Shown: piece by piece, positions 59,598 to 64,000 of the stretch | How positions within the stretch are numbered: position 1 is the first letter of the stretch | Layout: each line of letters starts with the position of its first letter | Origin: Piscinibacter gummiphilus | GTDB lineage: Bacteria; Pseudomonadota; Gammaproteobacteria; Burkholderiales; Burkholderiaceae_C | Assembly: GCF_002116905.1 (NCBI RefSeq) | Contig: NZ_CP015118.1 | Coordinates: forward strand, 62,001 to 126,000 | Direction of reading: 5' to 3' | DNA: 64,000 nt | Notes under the pieces: generated by a model | What the model saw: the letters and a program-made list of their open reading frames with translations, nothing else | Database searches by the model: none | Told to the model about the DNA's origin: nothing | Translations under genes and position numbers: made by a program

Positions 59598-60437
59598 TCA
59601 CAGCTCGTCCAGCTCCTCGTGGGCGAGTTCGATCGCGGCCAGGCGCTTGCGGGCCGCGGGCCCGGCGGCCTCGATCACCAGCGAGGCGAGCAGGTCGCAC
59701 AGCGCCATCACGGCGACGTGGTTGTCGAGCGGCCCGGGCCCGGCGCACTGGCATTCGACGGACCAGGTGGCGGTGGGGCAGTCGGGCGACAGGGTGTCGC
59801 TGATGAACAGCAGCTGGGCGCCGGCCCGGGTGGTGCCGTCGATCACGGCGGCCATCTGGCGGGTCTGGCGACGCATCCCGAAGACGATGACGCAGTCGCG
59901 CGCGGACAGGCCGGCCAGGTGTTCGCCCAGCGTTTCGCCGGGCCCGGGGATGGCGACCACGCGTGGCAGCACCTGGATGATCTGCCAGCGCAGGTACACG
60001 GCGAACGCGTGGCTGCTGCGGCTGCCGAAGATCAGCACCTGGGGCGCGTTGACCAGCGCCTTGACGATGGCCTGCACCTGGGCGGGCGGCAGCCGGTCGA
60101 AGGTCTGCTGCAGGTTCTGCTGCGACTGCTGCAGGTGGGTGGCCACCACGCTGCCGCCTTGCCGCGCCGACGAGGCCGCCTGGAACAGCGGCGAGCCCGA
60201 CTCCCGCTCCTCGCGCACGTGGCGGCGCGCATCGTCGTAGTTCACGTAGCCCAGGCGGCGCACGAAGCGGCTCACGGTGGCGTTCGACACCCCGGCAAGC
60301 GACGCGAGTTCGCTCGCCGCGTAGCTGGCCAGTTCACCGGGGAACTCGAGCACGAAGTCGGCGAGCCGGCGTTCGGTGGACGGCAGCCCGTCGAGCTGGC
60401 TGCGCACGCGGCGGACGAAGGATTCGGGTGGTCGCAT
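59598..60437 (-). CDS. MurR/RpiR-family transcriptional regulator
   Basis: A 279-residue regulator with an N-terminal HTH_6 domain (residues 1-75, including SELASLAGVSNATVSRFVRRLGY) and a C-terminal SIS domain (PQVLIFGSRSSHAFAVYLRWQ) that usually binds phosphosugars. In several Burkholderiales loci such regulators sit beside amino-acid uptake genes, as here. It is transcribed in the same direction as the binding-protein, porin and racemase genes, 218 bp upstream of them, and is divergent from the MazG-like gene. Confidence 0.87.
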   Translation of the reverse strand: MRPPESFVRRVRSQLDGLPSTERRLADFVLEFPGELASYAASELASLAGVSNATVSRFVRRLGYVNYDDARRHVREERESGSPLFQAASSARQGGSVVATHLQQSQQNLQQTFDRLPPAQVQAIVKALVNAPQVLIFGSRSSHAFAVYLRWQIIQVLPRVVAIPGPGETLGEHLAGLSARDCVIVFGMRRQTRQMAAVIDGTTRAGAQLLFISDTLSPDCPTATWSVECQCAGPGPLDNHVAVMALCDLLASLVIEAAGPAARKRLAAIELAHEELDEL

Positions 60438-60512
60438 GGAGGGGAGAGGGTGGGCGCCGGCGCCCATTGTGGCCCGGGTCGTGGCCCAATCACCCCAACC
60501 CGAAGGAAACCC

Positions 60513-60830
60513 ATGGACCTCCAGACCCTCCAGACCGAACTCCGGCAATTCGCCATCGACCGACGCTGGCCGCCGTTCCACACCCCGAAGAACCTCGCGA
60601 TGGCGCTGATGGTGGAGGCCGCCGAACTCGCCGAGGTGTTCCAGTGGATGACCCCCGAGGAGTCGGTGGTGGCCTCGCTCGACCCCGCGACGAAGGAGCG
60701 CATCGGCGACGAGGTGGCCGACGTGCTGCTGTACCTGGTGCAGCTGGCCGATCACACCGGCATCGACATCGAGGAGGCCGTCGCTCGCAAGCGTGACAAA
60801 AACACGCGGAAGTACCCCAAACCCGGATGA
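60513..60830 (+). CDS. MazG-like nucleotide pyrophosphohydrolase
   Basis: A 105-residue all-alpha NTP pyrophosphohydrolase (RS21-C6/dCTPase type). The metal-binding motif EAAELAEVFQW and later DEVADVLLYLVQLAD give the E-x2-E ... E-x2-D pattern. The KNLAMALMVEAAEL opening matches the family. It probably hydrolyses non-canonical or excess dNTPs. A GAAGGAAA ribosome-binding sequence precedes the ATG at 60513. Confidence 0.9.
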   Translation: MDLQTLQTELRQFAIDRRWPPFHTPKNLAMALMVEAAELAEVFQWMTPEESVVASLDPATKERIGDEVADVLLYLVQLADHTGIDIEEAVARKRDKNTRKYPKPG

Positions 60831-60997
60831 CGTTCCGCGATGCGGGCGAACCGCTGTTCAGCCATCGGAGGTTTCCCGGAGGGGTGTGATGTGGTTCACG
60901 TGTTCACGTTCCACTTCGCAGGGAGGCGTCCGATAACCGGAGACACGGCGAGAGGGAAGCTCGCTGATCCAACAACGCGTGTCCCCGGGGTCCTCCA

Positions 60998-62545
60998 ATG
61001 TTCAAGAACGTCTCCATCCGCAAGCGACTGGGCCTCGTGCTCGGCGCCATCCTGCTGCTGTCGCTCGTGACCAGCGTGTTCTCGGTGCTGAAGCTGCGCG
61101 AGCTGGGCACCCACATCGACGGCATCGTGAAGGACCAGCTGCTGGTCGAACGCGCCGCCTCCGAATGGCTGATGCACACCACCTCCGGCGTGCAGCGTGC
61201 TGCCGCGATCGCCAAGAGCAGCGACACCGCGCTGGTCGACTACTTCGCACCGCACACCGCCGCGGCCGTGAGCCGCACGACCGAGCTGCAGAAGACCATC
61301 GAGGACCACATGGACTCGCCGGAGGAGAAGGCGCTGTTCGACAAGGTGAGCGAACTGCGCAAGGGCTACCTCGCCGCGCGCCAGACCGTCGCCGACCTGA
61401 AGAAGTCGGGCGACGCCGAAGGCGCGGGCCGTGCCTTCAACGAGAAGTTCGAGCCGGCCTCGAAGGAATACGTCGCGGGCGTGAAGGAAATGGTGGCGGC
61501 GCAGCAGGAGCAGCTGGACGCCGCCGCCGCCCGCATCGACGCCCTGCGCGCGCAGACCACGACGCTGCTGATCGCCAGCAGCCTGGTGTCGCTCGTGGTG
61601 GGCGTGGTGCTCGCGCTGTCGCTCTCGCGCAGCATCCTCGTGCCGCTGCGTGACGCCGAAGCCGTGGCCCGTGCCATCGCCGACATGGACCTGAGCGGTT
61701 CGTCGAAGGGCGCGCACGCCGACGACGAGACCGGCCGCCTGCTGAAGGCCCTCGACGCGATGCGTGTCGCGCTGCGCCAGTCGCTGCAGCAGGTGCGTGG
61801 TGTGGTGGACGGCATCTCCACCGCCAGCACCCAGATCGCCACCGGCAACCAGGACCTGAGCACCCGCACCGAACAGACCGCCAGCAACCTGCAGCAGGCC
61901 GCCAGCAGCATGGAGCAGCTGACGGTGACCGTGCGCCAGACGGCCGACTCGGCCCGCACGGCCAACCAGCTCGCGGCGTCCGCCGCCGACGTCGCCTCGC
62001 GCGGCGGCCAGGTGGTCTCGCAGGTGGTCACGACGATGGAAGAGATCAACGCCAGCTCGCGCAAGATCTCCGACATCATCGGCACGATCGACGGCATCGC
62101 CTTCCAGACCAACATCCTCGCGCTGAACGCCGCGGTGGAAGCCGCCCGCGCCGGCGAACAGGGCCGCGGCTTCGCGGTCGTGGCCTCCGAGGTGCGCACG
62201 CTGGCCCAGCGCTCGGCGCAGGCGGCCAAGGAAATCAAGGGCCTGATCTCGGCGTCGGTGGAAAGTGTCGAATCGGGCTCGAAGCTCGTGAACGAGGCGG
62301 GCGCCACGATGGGCGAGATCGTCGCGAGCGTGCAGCGCGTGACGGACATCATCGGCGAGATCAGCTCGGCCACCAACGAGCAGAGCATCGGCCTCGGCGC
62401 GGTCAACGGCGCCGTCACCGACCTCGACCAGATGACCCAGCAGAACGCCGCGCTCGTCGAGGAATCGACCGCCGCCGCCGAAAGCCTGAAGGACCAGGCC
62501 GTGAAGCTGTCGGGGGCCGTGGGCACCTTCCGTCTGGGCGCCTGA
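60998..62545 (+). CDS. Methyl-accepting chemotaxis protein, 4HB type
   Basis: A 515-residue classical chemoreceptor. The first helix is residues 11-31, a periplasmic four-helix-bundle ligand domain spans about 32-190, and the second helix is about 189-211. A HAMP domain follows (LSRSILVPLRDAEAVARAIAD), then the methyl-accepting domain with its conserved tip at about residues 364-388. No CheR-docking pentapeptide is seen at the C-terminus. The 167 bp upstream hold no recognisable flagellar promoter. Confidence 0.93.
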   Translation: MFKNVSIRKRLGLVLGAILLLSLVTSVFSVLKLRELGTHIDGIVKDQLLVERAASEWLMHTTSGVQRAAAIAKSSDTALVDYFAPHTAAAVSRTTELQKTIEDHMDSPEEKALFDKVSELRKGYLAARQTVADLKKSGDAEGAGRAFNEKFEPASKEYVAGVKEMVAAQQEQLDAAAARIDALRAQTTTLLIASSLVSLVVGVVLALSLSRSILVPLRDAEAVARAIADMDLSGSSKGAHADDETGRLLKALDAMRVALRQSLQQVRGVVDGISTASTQIATGNQDLSTRTEQTASNLQQAASSMEQLTVTVRQTADSARTANQLAASAADVASRGGQVVSQVVTTMEEINASSRKISDIIGTIDGIAFQTNILALNAAVEAARAGEQGRGFAVVASEVRTLAQRSAQAAKEIKGLISASVESVESGSKLVNEAGATMGEIVASVQRVTDIIGEISSATNEQSIGLGAVNGAVTDLDQMTQQNAALVEESTAAAESLKDQAVKLSGAVGTFRLGA

Positions 62546-62625
62546 CGCGTCAGACATCCCCTGTCTTGACAGGGGTGGTGGGGCGCCCTGAAACTGAACA
62601 CATCGGTTCAGTGAAGGAGCGCCCC

Positions 62626-63135
62626 ATGAGCACGACCGCAGCGACGACGATCACCACCCCGCGCCTGGAAACCCGTCCGGCGCGGCCGTGCGTGGTGATC
62701 CGCAACCGCGTCACGATGGCGCAACTGCCGACCGACCTCCCGCCTCTGCACGGAGAGCTGGCGCGTTGGCTCGGGGCGCGCGGGCTGGCACCGTCGGGCC
62801 CGCCGTTCTTCCGCTACGCGGTGATCGACATGGACGACCTGATGACGATCGACGTCGGCTTCCCGGTGGCGAAGGCCGTCGAGGGCGACGGCCGGGTGCT
62901 CGCGGACACGATCGCGGCCGGTTCCTACCTCGTGGCCATCTACCACGGCCACCCGCAGGGCCTGATGCGCGCCACCGGAGAGTTCCTCGACTGGGCCGGC
63001 GCCCACGGCATCGTGTGGGACAAGCAGCCCGAGGGCCGCGGCGAGGCCTGGCGTTCGCGCATCGAGTGGTACCTCGACGACAACCGCCCCGACATGAACA
63101 CGTGGGACACCGAACTCGCGTTCCTGACGCGCTGA
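62626..63135 (+). CDS. GyrI-like / AraC effector-binding domain protein
   Basis: A 169-residue stand-alone effector-binding domain. Typical stretches are PARPCVVIRNRVTMAQLP near the start, GPPFFRYAVIDMDDLMTIDVGFPV in the middle and the conserved Glu-containing IEWYLDDNRPD near the end. Such proteins bind small hydrophobic or cationic molecules. The ATG at 62626 is preceded by GAAGGAGC; an earlier in-frame ATG at 62566 lacks a ribosome-binding site. Two strong hairpins follow the gene. Confidence 0.84.
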   Translation: MSTTAATTITTPRLETRPARPCVVIRNRVTMAQLPTDLPPLHGELARWLGARGLAPSGPPFFRYAVIDMDDLMTIDVGFPVAKAVEGDGRVLADTIAAGSYLVAIYHGHPQGLMRATGEFLDWAGAHGIVWDKQPEGRGEAWRSRIEWYLDDNRPDMNTWDTELAFLTR

Positions 63136-63146
63136 GCATGCGACCC

Positions 63147-63235
63147 CCGCGGTGCTGCATGCACCGCGGCACGGCGTCGCCGGTTCGGGTGCCCTGATTG
63201 CATGCACGGCCTGCGCGTGACGCGCAGGCCGTGCA
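63147..63235. terminator. Two strong hairpins downstream of the GyrI-like gene
   Basis: Hairpin 1 has 9-bp arms (63147-63155 and 63161-63169) around TGCAT. Hairpin 2 has perfect 14-bp arms (63203-63216 and 63222-63235) around GTGAC. Neither has a T-tract on either strand, but both lie between the GyrI-like stop and the next promoter. Confidence 0.55.
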
Positions 63236-63304
63236 GCGGCACAAAGCGGCGAAATCGTCCGCACCACAAGCACTTGGGAAATACATCGCCGAAAAGCGAC
63301 GGAT

Positions 63305-63319
63305 TGGCACGGTGCATGC
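63305..63319 (+). promoter_or_regulatory. Candidate sigma-54 promoter of the peptide-binding-protein gene
   Basis: TGGCACGGTGCATGC has the perfect -24 element TGGCAC and a -12 GC at the correct 12-base distance; only one base (A for T) departs from TTGC. It lies 35 bp upstream of the ATG. The -12 element overlaps one of three TGCATGCA repeats (63156, 63199, 63313). Confidence 0.6.
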
Positions 63320-63353
63320 AGAAGCCTCCATGTCTTCTTCCTGGAGGTTCCCG

Positions 63354-64000
63354 ATGTCCCCGTTGTTCCGCAAGCAGCTCGCCCCGTGGCTGCTCACCGT
63401 CCCCGCGCTGCTCGGCGCGGCCTTCGCCGCGCAGGCCGAGACCGTCGCCCGCTACGGCATCTCGATGGCCGACATCCCGCTCACCACGGGCCAGCCCGAC
63501 CGCGGCGCCGGTGCGTACCAGTTCACCGGCCACACGATCTACGACCCGCTGATCGCGTGGGAAGCCAACATCGGCACCCGACCCGGCAAGCTCGTGCCGG
63601 GCCTCGCCACCGAGTGGAAGGTGGACCCGAAGGACAACAAGGTCTGGCGCTTCACCTTGCGCAAGGGCGTGAAGTTCCACGACGGCTCCGAGTTCAAGGC
63701 CGACGCCGTCGTCTGGAACCTCGACAAGGTGCTCAACGACAAGAGCCCGCAGTTCGACGCCAAGCAGAGCGCCCAGGTTCGCCCGCGCATCCCGTCGATC
63801 GCGTCGTACAAGGTGGTGGACGCCTACACCGTCGAGATCGTCACGAAGGACGTCGACGCGCTGTTCCCGTACCAGCTGCCGTGGTTCCTCATCGGCAGCC
63901 CCGCGCAATGGGAGGCCCAGGGCCGCGACTGGGCCAAGGTGGCGGTGAAGCCCTCGGGCACCGGCCCGTTCAAGCTCGACAAGCTCGTGCCGCGCGAACG
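63354..64000 (+). CDS. Peptide/nickel ABC transporter substrate-binding protein (family 5), partial
   Basis: The first 215 codons of a DppA/OppA-like binding protein; the gene runs off the window. A signal peptide (cleavage near AQAE, residue 29) is followed by the family-5 pattern: YDPLIAWEANIGTRPGKLVPGLATEWKV (about residues 63-90), then WRFTLRKGVKFHDGSEFKADAVVWNLDKVLN (about 98-128). CTGGAGG lies 8 bases before the ATG at 63354. Permease and ATPase genes would be expected to the right. Confidence 0.9.
   Translation, partial: MSPLFRKQLAPWLLTVPALLGAAFAAQAETVARYGISMADIPLTTGQPDRGAGAYQFTGHTIYDPLIAWEANIGTRPGKLVPGLATEWKVDPKDNKVWRFTLRKGVKFHDGSEFKADAVVWNLDKVLNDKSPQFDAKQSAQVRPRIPSIASYKVVDAYTVEIVTKDVDALFPYQLPWFLIGSPAQWEAQGRDWAKVAVKPSGTGPFKLDKLVPRE

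Noticed and set aside
60929..60936. TCCGATAA resembling a flagellar sigma-28 -10 element before the second chemoreceptor
   Set aside because: No TAAA-like -35 element lies at the required 15-base distance, so it is probably chance.
62566..62625. Longer N-terminus for the GyrI-like protein from the ATG at 62566
   Set aside because: The extra residues match no family sequence, and the ATG at 62626 has a clear GAAGGAG ribosome-binding site.
63202..63552. Small reading frame across the 63.2-63.5 kb hairpins
   Set aside because: Its second half is another frame of the peptide-binding-protein gene and its first half is the hairpin region; there is no ribosome-binding site or family match.

Overview
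The window is about 64 kb of very GC-rich DNA, densely coded on both strands. It looks like the chromosome of a betaproteobacterium of the order Burkholderiales. The support is an orphan Bug/TctC binding protein, a Burkholderiales-type trimeric porin, many LysR regulators and a short eat-eutB-eutC set. The genus cannot be decided from the sequence. I see no rRNA, ordinary tRNA, CRISPR, insertion sequence, integrase or replication origin.

Layout. 1-2.0 kb: end of an L-rhamnose-type sugar locus (ABC permease, mutarotase, FGGY kinase). 2.0-4.3 kb: LysR regulator divergent from an MFS transporter. 4.4-9.5 kb: a six-gene operon for a ba3-type terminal oxidase with three dedicated c-type cytochromes. 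9.5-16.1 kb: a D-amino-acid salvage locus (broken Ntn amidase, LysR, ornithine-cyclodeaminase-family enzyme, D-amino-acid dehydrogenase, binding protein, lipoprotein D-aminoacylase). 16.4-17.8 kb: a chemoreceptor with a membrane-embedded sensor. 17.8-26.6 kb: a tightly coupled nine-gene minus-strand operon joining a BMP-type nucleoside/base importer to a 2-oxoglutarate dioxygenase, VOC protein, flavin monooxygenase, ureidoglycolate-lyase-like protein and cysteine hydrolase; its pathway is not known to me. 26.8-29.4 kb: mmsA and a divergent LysR. 29.3-32.8 kb: a small membrane protein, DUF899, an SDR-DoxX fusion, a DCC thiol protein and a GbsR regulator with two matching operators.

32.8-38.7 kb is the most striking region. 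It is an RNA-repair island: rtcR (sigma-54 activator with a CARF sensor) faces a consensus -24/-12 promoter that drives rsr (Ro60/TROVE), a Y RNA, rtcB and rtcA. The Y RNA can be folded by eye: an 18-bp closing stem around a circularly permuted tRNA mimic (T arm first, then acceptor stem, then D arm), followed by six Ts.

38.7-43.4 kb: ODP-type metallo-hydrolase, desaturase, OmpW, TctC and LysR. 43.4-50.9 kb: ethanolamine catabolism (eutC, eutB, permease) divergent from a GntR regulator and a polar amino-acid ABC operon; three copies of one 10-bp operator tie the two together. 50.9-54.0 kb: PadR with two operators, a FadH-like reductase and an NTF2-like protein. 54.0-60.4 kb: GntP permease, an internally deleted patatin, an SPFH protein, and a racemase-porin-binding-protein operon beside an RpiR regulator with a palindromic operator. 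60.5-64 kb: MazG-like pyrophosphohydrolase, a second chemoreceptor, a GyrI-like protein and the start of a peptide-binding protein with a possible sigma-54 promoter.

Overall the region reads as accessory catabolic and sensory modules, each with its own local regulator. At least eight tail-to-tail gene pairs overlap at their 3' ends, and two genes have been gutted by internal deletion.
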